From NCBI RefSeq assembly GCF_003119115.1, contig NZ_CP022367.1, forward strand, positions 62,001-126,000: 64,000 bases of DNA. The letters are read 5' to 3'. The translations under genes were made by a program, and so were the position numbers. Source of the DNA: Azospirillum sp. TSH58. GTDB lineage: Bacteria > Pseudomonadota > Alphaproteobacteria > Azospirillales > Azospirillaceae. Of the stretch, positions 21,789 to 30,947 are shown one piece after another. Numbering within the stretch: the stretch's first letter is position 1; every line of letters starts with the position of its first letter. Under the pieces are notes generated by a model. That model saw only the letters and a list, made by a program, of their open reading frames with translations, did no database searches and was not told where the DNA came from.

Positions 21789-22700
21789 TCAGGCCGCACG
21801 TCTGGCGCTCCGGTTCACCAGGGCGACCCCGGCCACCGCCAGCGCCATGCCGGACAGGGCCAGCAGCCCCAGCCGCTCCCCGAACATCGCCCAGGCGATC
21901 ACCGCGGTGACCGGCGGAACCAGATAGAACAGGCTCGCCACGCGCGCCGCGGCACCGCGCCGGATCAACAGGAACAGCAGGAAGATCGCTCCCACCGACA
22001 GCACGAAACTGAGCCACAGCAGGGCGAAGACGAACTCGCCGGTCCAGTCGATGCGCATGGTCTCGAACAGCGGCGCCAGCACCGCCAGCACCGCCGCGGT
22101 CGCGGCGTACTGGATGGCGGCACCGCTGCGCAGGTCCATCGCCGTGCCGTGGCGCTTCTGGTAGAGCGTGCCGAAGGTGATGCCCAGCAGGGCGGCCAGC
22201 GCCAGCCCGATGCCCAGCGCGTCCGTCGAGTCGAAGTGGAGCTTCTCGCCCACCACCAGCCCGACTCCGGCCAGCCCCATCAGGAACCCCACCCACTGCC
22301 GCCCGCTCACCCGCTCGCCCAGCAGAGGGCCGGAGAGGGCGGCGGTCAGCAGCGGCTGGATGCCGACGATCAGCGCGGTCACCCCCGCCGGCATCCCCTT
22401 GGCGATGGCGCAGAACACGCCGGTCAGATAGACGCCGTGCACCAGCAGCCCGGCCAGCGCGATGCGCCCGGCCTCGCCCCAGCTTTTCGGCCAGGGGGCG
22501 CCGGTGACCAGGGCGACGACGCCGAGGATCACCGCGACCAGCCCCAGCCGGACCAGCAGGAAGGTCAACGGCTCCGCATAGGGAAGCCCGTATTTGGCGC
22601 CGATGAACCCGGTGCTCCACAGCAGCACGAACACGCCCGGCATCAGGCGCACCCAATCGGGCCGCCCGCCCGCGGCGGCGGTGGTCGCTTGCACGGTCAT
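21789..22700 (-). CDS. EamA/DMT-family transporter
   Basis: An inner-membrane protein of 303 residues with ten hydrophobic segments arranged as two EamA repeats. The first begins VFVLLWSTGFIGAKYGLPYAEPL, a start typical of drug/metabolite exporters; the second holds RSGAAIQYAATAAV and ASLFYLVPPVTAVIAWAMFGE, the standard end pattern. It exports small metabolites or amino acids by family; substrate unknown. The ATG has a GAGGGAAAG site and lies only 16 bases beyond the antiporter stop, so it is the last gene of the leftward chvI-chvG-antiporter group. Confidence 0.88.
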   Translation of the reverse strand: MTVQATTAAAGGRPDWVRLMPGVFVLLWSTGFIGAKYGLPYAEPLTFLLVRLGLVAVILGVVALVTGAPWPKSWGEAGRIALAGLLVHGVYLTGVFCAIAKGMPAGVTALIVGIQPLLTAALSGPLLGERVSGRQWVGFLMGLAGVGLVVGEKLHFDSTDALGIGLALAALLGITFGTLYQKRHGTAMDLRSGAAIQYAATAAVLAVLAPLFETMRIDWTGEFVFALLWLSFVLSVGAIFLLFLLIRRGAAARVASLFYLVPPVTAVIAWAMFGERLGLLALSGMALAVAGVALVNRSARRAA

Positions 22701-22716
22701 CGCTTTCCCTCGTCTC

Positions 22717-25356
22717 CTATCCCCGCGCCTGCGCACCTTCGGCGGCGGAGGCCTCGACCGCCAAGGGTTGGGCGTCCGGGGCGGTCACCGCAGCACCGGA
22801 CGGGTCCGGCTCGGGCGCCTCCACCGCACGCGTTTCCGCCACGGGTGTCGCAGACTCCTCGACAGGCTTCGGCGGCGGGTTGCGCCGCGCTTCGGCCACC
22901 GACTGGAGATGGGCGCGCAGGCTTGCGTCCTTCTTCACCAGCCGATGGAAGTCTCTCACATCCAGGACCAGCAGTTGGCAATAGCCCATCGCGCGCACAT
23001 CGGCGTTGCGCCGCTGGCGGGTCAGCAGGGCCATCTCGCCGAAGACGTCTCCGGTGCCGAGCTGGACCGGCTCGTCGAGACCCGGAACCAGCACCTCGAC
23101 CGCGCCGGAGGCGATGAAGAACATGGCGTCGCCGCGCTCGCCGCGCCGCACGATGGTTTCCCCGGGCAGGACCAGCCGCGGCTTCAGCAGGGTGGCGATG
23201 CCGCGCAGGCGGTCGCCCTCCAACCCCTTGAACAGCGGGACCCGCCCGACGAGGTCCATCAGATCCAGCCGCAGATCGAGCTTCGGCAGGGCGTCGAGCG
23301 CGCGGCGGCGGTCGTCCAGATCGCGCTGGAGGTCGCTCAGGATTTCCTGGCTGATGATCGATTCGGCGAACAGCGCCCGGTAGTCCGCCTCCTCCAGCCG
23401 CAGGGCGGCCCGGCTGACGTAGCGGCTCTGCAGGATCAGCGCGTAGTCGGGATACTGCAGCTTCAGCGCCGCCAGGGCCTGCTCGACCATGGCGAGCCGC
23501 ACCGTCAGGATGCCTTCCAGCTCGCAGGCGACGTCGGTGCCCAGCACCTGCCCGACCTTGTCGTTGATGAACTCCAGCAGCTCGCGCTGCACGGTGCGCA
23601 CGCCCAGAAGGATCTCGAAGCGGAAGGCGAGCCGGCGGGCGAGCGGCGCGTGGATGCCCAGCCGGCGGTGCAGCAGGCTGGCCACCCGCATCCAGGGCGT
23701 GAAGGAGATGAAGGGTTCCTCGAAGGCGCGGTAGCCGGCGCGGCCCTGGGCCTTCACCGCGTCGAGCAGCCGCCCGGTGCGGCGGTTCAGCAGCTCCGCC
23801 ACACCCCGCGACAGGATGCCCTCGCGGAAATGCTCGTAGTACAGCTCCTCCTCGCGGTTCACCAGGATCACGAGGCCGATGGTCACGCGGTCCTCGTTGC
23901 TCAGCGGCGCCTCGGTCGAGCGTTCCCGGACGATGGCGTCGAGCCGGTCGGTGTATTGCGACACGGTCGAGCCGACGGCCTGCTCGTCCACCTCGTAGCG
24001 GTGGGCCAGATCCTCCACCCGCTCGCGCACGCCGGCCAGCGACAGGGCGAGCGCGCGGTTGCGCATGGCGTGCTCGACCGGCGACAGCTTGTTCAGGCCG
24101 AGCAGGTTGATGACGGCGCGCAGCGTCGTGCCGTTGATGAACAGCGTGTAGAAGACGAAGCCGGTGACCAGCACGGCGACGAAGCCCTGGACCCGGTCGG
24201 GAACGCGCCCGTTCTCGGTGACCGCCAGCGCCAGCGTCAGCGACACCGCCCCGCGCAGGCCGCCCCACAGCATCACCGCCTTGTAGGCGTGGCTGACCCG
24301 CTGGGCCAAACCGGCGCCGGACAGCAGCGGCAGCAGGCCGAACAGCACCAGCGCGCGGGACACCGTGGCCGCGCCGACCACGACCAGCACCAGCCCGACG
24401 TCGCTCCAGCCGATGCCGCCGAGCAGGCGCGGCACCAGAAGCGCCGTCATCAGGAAGATCAGCGAATTCGCCCAGAAGCCGAGCTGTTTCCAGACATGCT
24501 CCAGCGCCCCCCAGGTGGCCGGGGAGATGCGCGTGCGCCCGACCGAGCCGACGACCAGCGCCGCCGTGACCACCGCCACGACGCCGGACGCCCCGACGTA
24601 ATGCTCCGCCAGCACGTAGCTGAGATAGGCGAGCGCCACGGTCAGCGTGATCTCGGCCATCGGCTGGTCGCGCACCGGCTCGACGATCATGCAGACCACG
24701 CGCCCGCACACATAGCCGGTCGCCACGCCGCCGGCGAAGTCGCGCAGGAACTCCATCGCCGCTTCCGTCGCCCCGCCATGGGCGTTGCGGGTCAGCATGC
24801 CGAGCAGCAGCGTGAACAGCGCGATGGCCGCGGCGTCGTTCAGCAAGCTTTCGCCCTCGACCAGCATGGTCAGCCGGCGCGGCGCGCCGAGGTCGCGGAA
24901 GATGCTGACGACCGCCGCCGGATCGGTGGTCGCGACGATCGCCCCGAGCAGCAGGCAGGCGATCAGCCCCATCGAGGTGAAGAGGTTCAGGGCGTAGCCG
25001 ACGGCGAAGGTGCAGACGAACACCGCCACCACGGCCATCAGCAGGATCGGCCACACGTCGTCGAACAGCCGCCGCACATCCACCGCCAGCGCCGTTTCGA
25101 ACAGCAGCACCGGCAGGAAGATGTAGATCAGCACCTCGGACGAGATGTCCATCTCGGCGAGGGAGTTCAGGAAGTCATGGAAGGGGCCGGTGCCGCCCTG
25201 CCCGGCGAAGGTCTGGATCGCCAGTCCCAGGGCCACGCCCACGGCGGCCAGCAACACCGTGTAGGGCATCCGCAGCCGGGCCGCCAAAGGTGGCAGGAGG
25301 CTGACCAGCGCCAGAAGGCCGGATACCGCGAGGACATAGATGACGATGACGTGCAT
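22717..25356 (-). CDS. Na+/H+ antiporter (CPA1/NhaP type) with C-terminal cyclic-nucleotide-binding domain
   Basis: A large protein of 879 residues. Residues about 1-420 form 12 or so membrane helices of the Na_H_Exchanger fold, with LLGAIVATTDPAAVVSIF and the SLLNDAAAIALF segment that carry transport residues. Residues 430-700 are a long cytosolic helical region. Residues 706-820 are a cNMP-binding domain (LFKGLEGDRL, VRRGERGDAMFFIASGAVEV, FGEMALLTRQRRNADVRA). The tail is Pro/Glu/Ala rich. This build is like plant SOS1 and some bacterial NhaP proteins. It should exchange Na+ for H+ and keep pH. It sits below a ChvG/ChvI-like acid-sensing pair. The ATG at 25356 was chosen because the 87 codons upstream show no family signal. 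Confidence 0.9.
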   Translation of the reverse strand: MHVIVIYVLAVSGLLALVSLLPPLAARLRMPYTVLLAAVGVALGLAIQTFAGQGGTGPFHDFLNSLAEMDISSEVLIYIFLPVLLFETALAVDVRRLFDDVWPILLMAVVAVFVCTFAVGYALNLFTSMGLIACLLLGAIVATTDPAAVVSIFRDLGAPRRLTMLVEGESLLNDAAAIALFTLLLGMLTRNAHGGATEAAMEFLRDFAGGVATGYVCGRVVCMIVEPVRDQPMAEITLTVALAYLSYVLAEHYVGASGVVAVVTAALVVGSVGRTRISPATWGALEHVWKQLGFWANSLIFLMTALLVPRLLGGIGWSDVGLVLVVVGAATVSRALVLFGLLPLLSGAGLAQRVSHAYKAVMLWGGLRGAVSLTLALAVTENGRVPDRVQGFVAVLVTGFVFYTLFINGTTLRAVINLLGLNKLSPVEHAMRNRALALSLAGVRERVEDLAHRYEVDEQAVGSTVSQYTDRLDAIVRERSTEAPLSNEDRVTIGLVILVNREEELYYEHFREGILSRGVAELLNRRTGRLLDAVKAQGRAGYRAFEEPFISFTPWMRVASLLHRRLGIHAPLARRLAFRFEILLGVRTVQRELLEFINDKVGQVLGTDVACELEGILTVRLAMVEQALAALKLQYPDYALILQSRYVSRAALRLEEADYRALFAESIISQEILSDLQRDLDDRRRALDALPKLDLRLDLMDLVGRVPLFKGLEGDRLRGIATLLKPRLVLPGETIVRRGERGDAMFFIASGAVEVLVPGLDEPVQLGTGDVFGEMALLTRQRRNADVRAMGYCQLLVLDVRDFHRLVKKDASLRAHLQSVAEARRNPPPKPVEESATPVAETRAVEAPEPDPSGAAVTAPDAQPLAVEASAAEGAQARG

Positions 25357-25514
25357 GGGGCTGCCTTGCCCTTTGCGAGGGCCCTTGGGGAGTCGCGGCG
25401 CACGGTATCGCCCGATTGGGGCGGGAGCAAGGTCAGGATAAGGGACAAAGGCGGTCCGTACGTGTGACCGGACGTACGGCCCGGCCACACGGGTACGGAG
25501 AGAAACGTACAGGC

Positions 25515-27068
25515 CTACGCCACCGCCAGGGTCACCGTCATGCGGAAGCCGCCGGTGGAGCGGTTTTCGGCGCGGACCTTGCCGCCGAAGGCCTCGATGT
25601 TCCGGCGCACGATCCACAGGCCGATGCCGAAATGGGTCGCTTCAGCCTGGTTCTGGGCCGCCGCGTCCTCCGGCATGCCCCGTCCCGGCTCGCGCTGGGA
25701 GAAATAGCGTTCGAAGATGCGCGGCAGGTTCGCCGGATCGACGCCCGGCCCCTCGTCCTCGACCACCAGCTCCGCCCAGGCGCCGTTGCGCGACAGACGC
25801 ACGCTGACGGTGCCGTCCGGCGGGGAGAAGCTGACGGCGTTCTCTACCAGATTCTCGATGACGGTCTCCAGGATGTCCTCGCTGGCCCGCACGACCACCC
25901 CGGATTCGATGCGCGAGCGCATGTGGAGCTGCCGTTCGGCGAGCAGGCTGGTGTAGCCGCCGGCCATGCGCTCGACCAGATCGGACAGGTCCACCCGGCG
26001 GCGCGGCGGGACCAGAAGGTCGGCGGCGGCCTCGTCCATGCGCCGTCCGAAGGAAACCAGCCCGTCGAGCTTGTCCACCGACTTCTCGATCATGGTCAGG
26101 GCGCGCTGGCTGCGGTTGTCCTCGGCGGACAGGGTGCGGCGCAGCGGCTCCACCGACTGGCGGATGACCGCGATGGGCGTCTTGTAGGCGTGGGCGTTGT
26201 CCTCCGCCGCGCGGCGTAGCGACCGCGCGCTTTCGCGCAGGGTGTCGACCAGCCGGTCGAAGTCCTCGGCCACCCCGGACAGCTCCGGCACGGTGTTGCG
26301 GTTGGTGAAGGACCCCTGCCCGCCCTCGCCGATGCCGCCCGACACGATGTCGCGGGCCAGATCGCCGAAGCGGTGCAGGTTGCGCCACACCCCCAGCAGG
26401 ACGGCCATCACCAGCGCCGCCATGACGATGTAGATCATCGCCGCGGCCTGGACGACCGGCGTGCTCCAGTAGGGACGCCCCAGGGAGGATTCCAGATAGC
26501 CGCCGGCGGTGTGGCTGGTCACCAGCGCCCAGCAGCCGAAGGCGGTGTTGATCGGCGTGACCGAGGTCAGAATCTCGTAGCCGCCCGAAGAGCGCGGCAG
26601 ACGCAGCGCCAGCGGCTCGTTCCCGGCGCAGGAGGCGCCCAGCCGGTCCAGCACCCCCTGTTCGAGGAGTTGGTGCCGCTCGGCGTCCAGATCGTCGGTG
26701 GGCACCGAAGGCGCGGCGGCGACGTAGTAGAAGCCGTCGCTGCCCATCAGATTGTTGCCGGCCAGGGCGCGCGGCCGGACCAGCAGCTTCAGCCGTGTGT
26801 TCCCGTCCGCGAAGCGGCGCAGGATGGGGCCGAGCTGCGGCAAGGCCGCGCGGTTGGCGCGGGACAGGTCCGGCTCCAACGCGCGGGCGATCAGCTCGCC
26901 CTGCCGCTGCGCGCTTTGCAGCAGCAGGGTCTGCGTCGTGGTGTCGGCGCGCTGGAACTGATCGTAGATCAGCACCGGAACCGCGAGGAAGACGATGGTC
27001 AGCAGGGCCAGCCGGCTGGCCAGCGAATGCCACAGCCACCGCAACCGGCCGCCGGGGAAACCCGCCAT
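25515..27068 (-). CDS. ChvG-like sensor histidine kinase
   Basis: A membrane kinase of 517 residues. One helix spans about residues 18-36, a periplasmic sensor of about 190 residues follows, and a second helix is near 225-245 (AAAMIYIVMAALVMAVLLGVW). A HAMP-like linker and the phospho-acceptor His in AEDNAHAYKTPIAVIRQS come next, an unusual H-box that is typical of ChvG/ExoS. The ATPase has ENLVENAVSFS, VEDEGPGVDP and FGIGLWIVRRN. ChvG kinases respond to acid and envelope state in plant-associated alphaproteobacteria. The ATG at 27068 has a perfect GGGAGG site. The cognate regulator gene is 58 bases upstream. Confidence 0.87.
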   Translation of the reverse strand: MAGFPGGRLRWLWHSLASRLALLTIVFLAVPVLIYDQFQRADTTTQTLLLQSAQRQGELIARALEPDLSRANRAALPQLGPILRRFADGNTRLKLLVRPRALAGNNLMGSDGFYYVAAAPSVPTDDLDAERHQLLEQGVLDRLGASCAGNEPLALRLPRSSGGYEILTSVTPINTAFGCWALVTSHTAGGYLESSLGRPYWSTPVVQAAAMIYIVMAALVMAVLLGVWRNLHRFGDLARDIVSGGIGEGGQGSFTNRNTVPELSGVAEDFDRLVDTLRESARSLRRAAEDNAHAYKTPIAVIRQSVEPLRRTLSAEDNRSQRALTMIEKSVDKLDGLVSFGRRMDEAAADLLVPPRRRVDLSDLVERMAGGYTSLLAERQLHMRSRIESGVVVRASEDILETVIENLVENAVSFSPPDGTVSVRLSRNGAWAELVVEDEGPGVDPANLPRIFERYFSQREPGRGMPEDAAAQNQAEATHFGIGLWIVRRNIEAFGGKVRAENRSTGGFRMTVTLAVA

Positions 27069-27126
27069 GGAGAAGCCTCCCTTGGTGAGTTCCGCCCCGC
27101 CCCGCGCGCCGTCAGGCCCGCGGGCC

Positions 27127-27927
27127 TCAATCGGCAGCAGCGCCATCGGCCATCACATCCGCGTCGTCGTCGCGCGTGCGGCCGGTGCCGCCGGTGCCGT
27201 TGCCCCAGCGGTAGCCGAAGCCCGGATAGTTCTCGATGCAATCGAACTCGGCGTCCACCACGCGGAACTTCTGACGGATGCGCTTGATGAAGGCGCGGAC
27301 GTTGGCGCGGTAGCCCGACGGGCCGTAACCGGCCAGGAAGCCCTTGCCATGCACGAGGTCGTAGATCTCGCGGTAGGACACGTCCTCTTCCGGGCGGGTC
27401 GCCATCAGCTTGACGATGTTGAATTCGGTCAGCGTCAGGTCGATGCGCTTGCCGTTCCACAGGGCGCGGCTGTTGTCCAGGCGCAGGTCGAGGTTGCCCA
27501 GCGCGTAGACGGATTCCTTCGGCCCCTCGGCCTCTTCCGGCGTGCCCTTTGAGCCATCCACGATGAGGCGCATGCGCTTCAGCAGGATCGACAGGCTGCG
27601 CGACTTCTCCACGAAGTCGAGCGCGCCGCCGGCCAGGGCGGCCTCTTCGTAAATCTGGTCCGACAGCACGGTGAGGAAGATCACCGGCAGGTCGATGCCG
27701 CGGGAGCGCATCTGGCGGAGGACGTCGATGCCGTCCATCTTCGGCATGCGCCAGTCCAGCAGGACGATGTCCACCGAGCCGCCCTCGGCGAAGAAGTCGA
27801 GCGCGGGTTCGCCACGGTCGAAGGTGATGACCTCATACCCCTCGTCGGCGAGGTTGAGGCTGAGGGATTCGCGGAACAGGTCGTCGTCGTCGACCAGCGC
27901 CACGCGGGCGACGGCGGCCTCAGTCAT
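27127..27927 (-). CDS. ChvI-like OmpR-family response regulator
   Basis: A regulator of 266 residues. The receiver domain begins VALVDDDDLFRESL and has the phospho-Asp in IVLLDWRMPKMDGIDVL, a Thr in FLTVLSD and Lys in VEKSRS. The C-terminal winged helix has LTLTEFNIVKLMATRPEEDVSYREIYDLVHG and VRAFIKRIRQKFR, the ChvI pattern. It is followed by a Gly/Thr/Asp tail. I chose the ATG at 27927 because it overlaps the upstream lipoprotein stop by eight bases; in-frame ATGs 3 and 21 codons further upstream are possible. hprK, which follows chvG in rhizobia, is absent; an antiporter gene takes its place. Confidence 0.88.
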   Translation of the reverse strand: MTEAAVARVALVDDDDLFRESLSLNLADEGYEVITFDRGEPALDFFAEGGSVDIVLLDWRMPKMDGIDVLRQMRSRGIDLPVIFLTVLSDQIYEEAALAGGALDFVEKSRSLSILLKRMRLIVDGSKGTPEEAEGPKESVYALGNLDLRLDNSRALWNGKRIDLTLTEFNIVKLMATRPEEDVSYREIYDLVHGKGFLAGYGPSGYRANVRAFIKRIRQKFRVVDAEFDCIENYPGFGYRWGNGTGGTGRTRDDDADVMADGAAAD

Positions 27928-28537
27928 TGCGGACATCCCAGCCTTGGGCAAGGAGTTGAGCGAAGCATCGTTTATCGACATCTGGGACATTTTCGCTGCT
28001 CTTCATATCGTAGGAAAGGGCACGGAAGTCCTGGGAGGACGTCATGTCCATGAAGAAGAAGACTTTGAGCGAGCAATCGCCCTTAGCGTAATGCCACACC
28101 TTTGCAGGTGGCGCCTCTTCCGTTGCGGCAGGGGTGCCCAGGAGACGCCGGGTCTGGACCTGGTCCAGGCCGACGAGCGTTTCGGGGGACAGGGTGGCGG
28201 GCGGGCTGGCGCCGCCGAACGGTACGGGGGGCAGCCCCGCCACCTCTGTTCCAGCCATGGCGATGACCGCGGCGGCGGGACCGGTCCCCGGACCGTTCAT
28301 CGCCGGCGTGGCCGCCTGATCCTTGCCCGCCGTCTTGACGCGCGGAGGAGCAGGCTTCGTCTTCGGCACCGGAACGGCCATGGCGGTCGGTCCGGCGGTC
28401 TGCGTTTCGGGAGGAACCGTGGTGCCGGGGCACCCGGCCAGCAGAAGAACCGCCAGCACAAGGCCCGCCTTCCGCCGCCGGCACCCCACTCCGGCGTTGG
28501 TTCCAGCCACTTCGCATATGGTACCCGTCATCGTCAT
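27920..28537 (-). CDS. Putative lipoprotein upstream of chvI
   Basis: A protein of 205 residues. After a basic RRRKAG stretch, LVLAVLLLAGC is a lipoprotein signal with the lipidated Cys around residue 37. Then comes a Pro/Thr/Ala-rich linker of about 90 residues and a folded C-terminal part (ETLVGLDQVQTRRLLGTPAATEE, KVWHYAKGDCSLKVFFFMD) that resembles small outer-membrane assembly-type lipoproteins. I do not recognise a named family. GAAAGG precedes the ATG. The stop overlaps the ChvI-like gene, so the lipoprotein may report envelope state to, or be made with, the ChvG/ChvI pair. Confidence 0.75.
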   Translation of the reverse strand: MTMTGTICEVAGTNAGVGCRRRKAGLVLAVLLLAGCPGTTVPPETQTAGPTAMAVPVPKTKPAPPRVKTAGKDQAATPAMNGPGTGPAAAVIAMAGTEVAGLPPVPFGGASPPATLSPETLVGLDQVQTRRLLGTPAATEEAPPAKVWHYAKGDCSLKVFFFMDMTSSQDFRALSYDMKSSENVPDVDKRCFAQLLAQGWDVRND

Positions 28538-29228
28538 CGTCGGGCCTTTCAAGCATCGTGGTTGAATTCGCGGGCGGTGTTGCTGGCCCCATGCCTGCAC
28601 TTGCCGCCTCCGTGAGATCAAGGTCAGTCCAGTCTGGTTAATGTGGCGTTAAACCCCTGTTTGATACCCCCTTTTTGCGCACATTTGCGGCCAATTTTTG
28701 TTCCTACTCCTATCGATAGGTCGGATTTCGAACTAATTTGCCTATTTGTGGGCTAGATGGGAGGGCGGCGATCGCTTCAAATACCCATACTTTCCTTTGG
28801 ATTATCCGGGGACGGGAAAAAAGCAGGGTGTCTGTGCGCACGGCGCGCGGCACCGTGCGCCTGGGGGCGCGAAAACCGACGGATGGGAAGGGGAAAAGGA
28901 AAGGGCGAAAAAGCGCCCAAAAACAATCGGCGGCGGAGCCACCCGGGTATGGCCCCACCGCCGGTCAGCCGGACGGGCAACAGTATCTACAAGGTGAGAA
29001 TGCCGCGGAGGCGTCTCACGTGATGTTGCCGCTTGAACTCCAGCCTTCTATCCGGCCGGCGTTACCGCCGGTCGGCACTGTGCGTACAATGCTTTTCGAG
29101 CATCAACCTTCACACCCACGATCCTGCGCCCGTCCGGCGCCCTCGTCAAGACCGCTTTGACTGCGAAATGGGCTGCATTACCCAGATGGCGATACTTCCG
29201 AAGGCAATCGCCCAACGCGCACGAAGGA
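28538..29228. other. Gene-free AT-rich leader region with several hairpins
   Basis: About 690 bases without a credible gene. The part near 28620-28760 is AT-rich for this genome (a sampled row, 28681-28740, is 40 percent GC) and contains the perfect palindrome CCTATCGATAGG (28709-28720). Further right are structured segments: GGGCG/CGCCC (28903-28918), GGCGGCGGAGCC with GGCCCCACCGCC (28929-28962) and a 10-bp stem with a TTAC loop (29052-29075). It is the promoter region of the leftward lipoprotein-chvI-chvG operon and could also hold a small RNA. Confidence 0.5.
29052..29075. other. 10-bp stem with TTAC loop
   Basis: CCGGCCGGCG (29052-29061) and CGCCGGTCGG (29066-29075) pair with one G-T position around a TTAC loop. 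No T-tract follows in either direction. Possible part of a structured RNA or a protein-binding site. Confidence 0.4.
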
Positions 29229-29251
29229 GGTGCCCCGAGCTTCGGCGCACC
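29229..29251 (-). terminator. Hairpin directly after the coiled-coil protein gene
   Basis: GGTGCCCCGA (29229-29238) pairs with TCGGCGCACC (29242-29251) with one mismatch, eight bases past the leftward stop. Read leftward it is followed by TCCTTCGTGC. Terminator-like but with a weak U-tract. Confidence 0.5.
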
Positions 29252-29258
29252 GACGCTC

Positions 29259-30686
29259 CTAGGCGAGCAGATTGACCGAACCGGACAGGGCGGGCATCCC
29301 CAGATCCGTCCCGCCGAGAGCCGGCAGGCTGTCCGCCGACGGCATGATTGCGGACTCCCCGCCGGGGCCCTCCGGATCGTCGGAACCGCCGTCCGTGCCG
29401 TTCGGGTCGGTCATGGCCTCAACGAAATCCTTGAGAGTCGTGCTGGACCCGAACGCCGCCTGGCGCAGTTCGTTGACGTTGTCCTGAGATTCCTCGACGA
29501 TCTTGTCGTAATCCTTGAAGGACTCCCGCCGCGCCTTGCGCCGCTCTTCAGCCTGATCCAGCTCGTTGGCGGCCTTCGCCTCGGCGATGATCGATTTCGC
29601 CGTCGCAAGCACGGCCTCGACCCGGCGCCCGAACTCGTCGGCCTCGCGGTAGCGCGACATCTTCAAGTCGTTGTCGGCCATCATCCGCTGGATGTAATTG
29701 CGGATCCTGTCGCCCTGCGGGGCGCTGGGGGTGGGGTTCAGGCTGGACGCCGCCTCTGCCATCAACCGCTCGAGGTCGGTCCCCTGCCCGTCCGTCGCCT
29801 TTTCCTCGGCCTCCTCGTCGGCCTTCCCCTCGGCCCGGTCCTTTTCCTTTTCCTGCTCGGTCTTTCCAGCGGTGGTCTTTTCCCCTGACGACTCCTTGCC
29901 GTCCGCGGGCACGCCCTGGGCTGTGGCTTGCCCGGCCAGACCGGCCGCTTCCGCCGCCACGGCCTCGGCGGCGCGCGCGTCCCCGTCCTCCGCCGCCTCT
30001 TCGCCGGCGGCCATGTCCGCGGCCGTGGTGGTGCCCTCCGCGGACGCGCCGTCCGCCGGCAACGGCGGGGGCGACGGGGCCGTGGACGCATCCGGCGGCG
30101 CCCCTTCGGCCGGAGCGCCCTCCGCGGATGCGCCGTCGCCGCGGATGGTCACCGTCACATCGACGGCGATCTCCGTCTGAACCATGGTGATGGAGGTGCG
30201 CGTGGTCGTCCTCTCGATGGTGATGCCGCCGATGGACGGCGCCCCCGCCCCGCCGGGAAGCCCCATCTCCGCCGCGGCGGCCACGCCGGCGCCGTACTCC
30301 TTCGCCGCCCGTCCGGCCTGCTTGGCGAGGATTGCCGCCTCCCGCGCCAGCTGCACCAGCTTCTCCCGGTCGCCCCGGCTGTGGCGCATCATCATCTTCA
30401 GTTCATCGATCTTGCGCTCGACCTCATCCAGCCGTTGCGCGGCGACGGCCTTCGGCCCGCCGACGCGCTTGGCTTCCTCCAGCGCGTTGACCACGGCGGT
30501 GAAATTCTTCTGCTGCTCCGGAGTCATGGTGAAGGGCAGCTTCGCCTGATCGGCCTTTTCGGTCAGGATCTGCTGGGCGTCCTTGCCCTCCATGGCTTCC
30601 AGTGCGCGCTCCCAGTCCTTCTTGGCCTTCTGGAGCTGGAAAAGGCTGTTCTGGCCGTTGCTCAGAGCGGAAAAAATGCCGTTCAC
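29259..30686 (-). CDS. Coiled-coil protein of unknown function with acidic low-complexity centre
   Basis: A protein of 475 residues with no family that I recognise. Residues about 15-135 are charged and helical (RLDEVERKIDELKMMMRHSRGDREKLVQL shows heptads). Residues about 150-185 look beta-rich (IGGITIERTTTRTSITMV). Residues about 185-320 are low complexity, Ala/Glu/Asp/Lys rich (repeated GASAEGAP and EGTTTAADM types). Residues about 330-425 are helical again. There is no signal peptide, so it is cytosolic or exported by another route. The start is GTG, with a perfect GGAGGAGG site. It is alone on this strand between regulatory regions. Confidence 0.7.
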   Translation of the reverse strand: MNGIFSALSNGQNSLFQLQKAKKDWERALEAMEGKDAQQILTEKADQAKLPFTMTPEQQKNFTAVVNALEEAKRVGGPKAVAAQRLDEVERKIDELKMMMRHSRGDREKLVQLAREAAILAKQAGRAAKEYGAGVAAAAEMGLPGGAGAPSIGGITIERTTTRTSITMVQTEIAVDVTVTIRGDGASAEGAPAEGAPPDASTAPSPPPLPADGASAEGTTTAADMAAGEEAAEDGDARAAEAVAAEAAGLAGQATAQGVPADGKESSGEKTTAGKTEQEKEKDRAEGKADEEAEEKATDGQGTDLERLMAEAASSLNPTPSAPQGDRIRNYIQRMMADNDLKMSRYREADEFGRRVEAVLATAKSIIAEAKAANELDQAEERRKARRESFKDYDKIVEESQDNVNELRQAAFGSSTTLKDFVEAMTDPNGTDGGSDDPEGPGGESAIMPSADSLPALGGTDLGMPALSGSVNLLA

Positions 30687-30829
30687 GGCCGCCTCCTCCG
30701 GTTCATCGGAACCTTCGCGAATTCGCGGGGAAGTTTAGCACAGTTTCGCCCCCCGTCCAATTCCGACAGCGCCCTGAGAAACGGCTCCGACAACCCCGCG
30801 TTGCCTCGCAAGAACGCAATACACACCCC

Positions 30830-30855
30830 GGAACTCCGATGCCCATGAAGGTGTT
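30830..30855 (+). promoter_or_regulatory. Possible EcfG-type promoter GGAAC-N17-TGTT
   Basis: GGAAC (30830-30834) and TGTT (30852-30855) differ from the EcfG consensus by one base. It lies about 93 bases before a three-gene group of stress-type envelope proteins, the kind of genes the general stress sigma usually controls. Confidence 0.4.
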
Positions 30856-30947
30856 TGATTCCCGACATCGGACGCCGCACAGCGCGGCGAATTGCCGCAG
30901 GCTGCGGGCCGGGACACATCCGCAGCCGACCCCGAGGAGGAAAACAG

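Noticed and set aside
22594..25467. Long open frame opposite the antiporter gene (957 codons)
   Set aside because: Antisense shadow with Gln/Arg/His/Asp-rich sequence and no domain, while the other strand shows a full antiporter with a cNMP domain.
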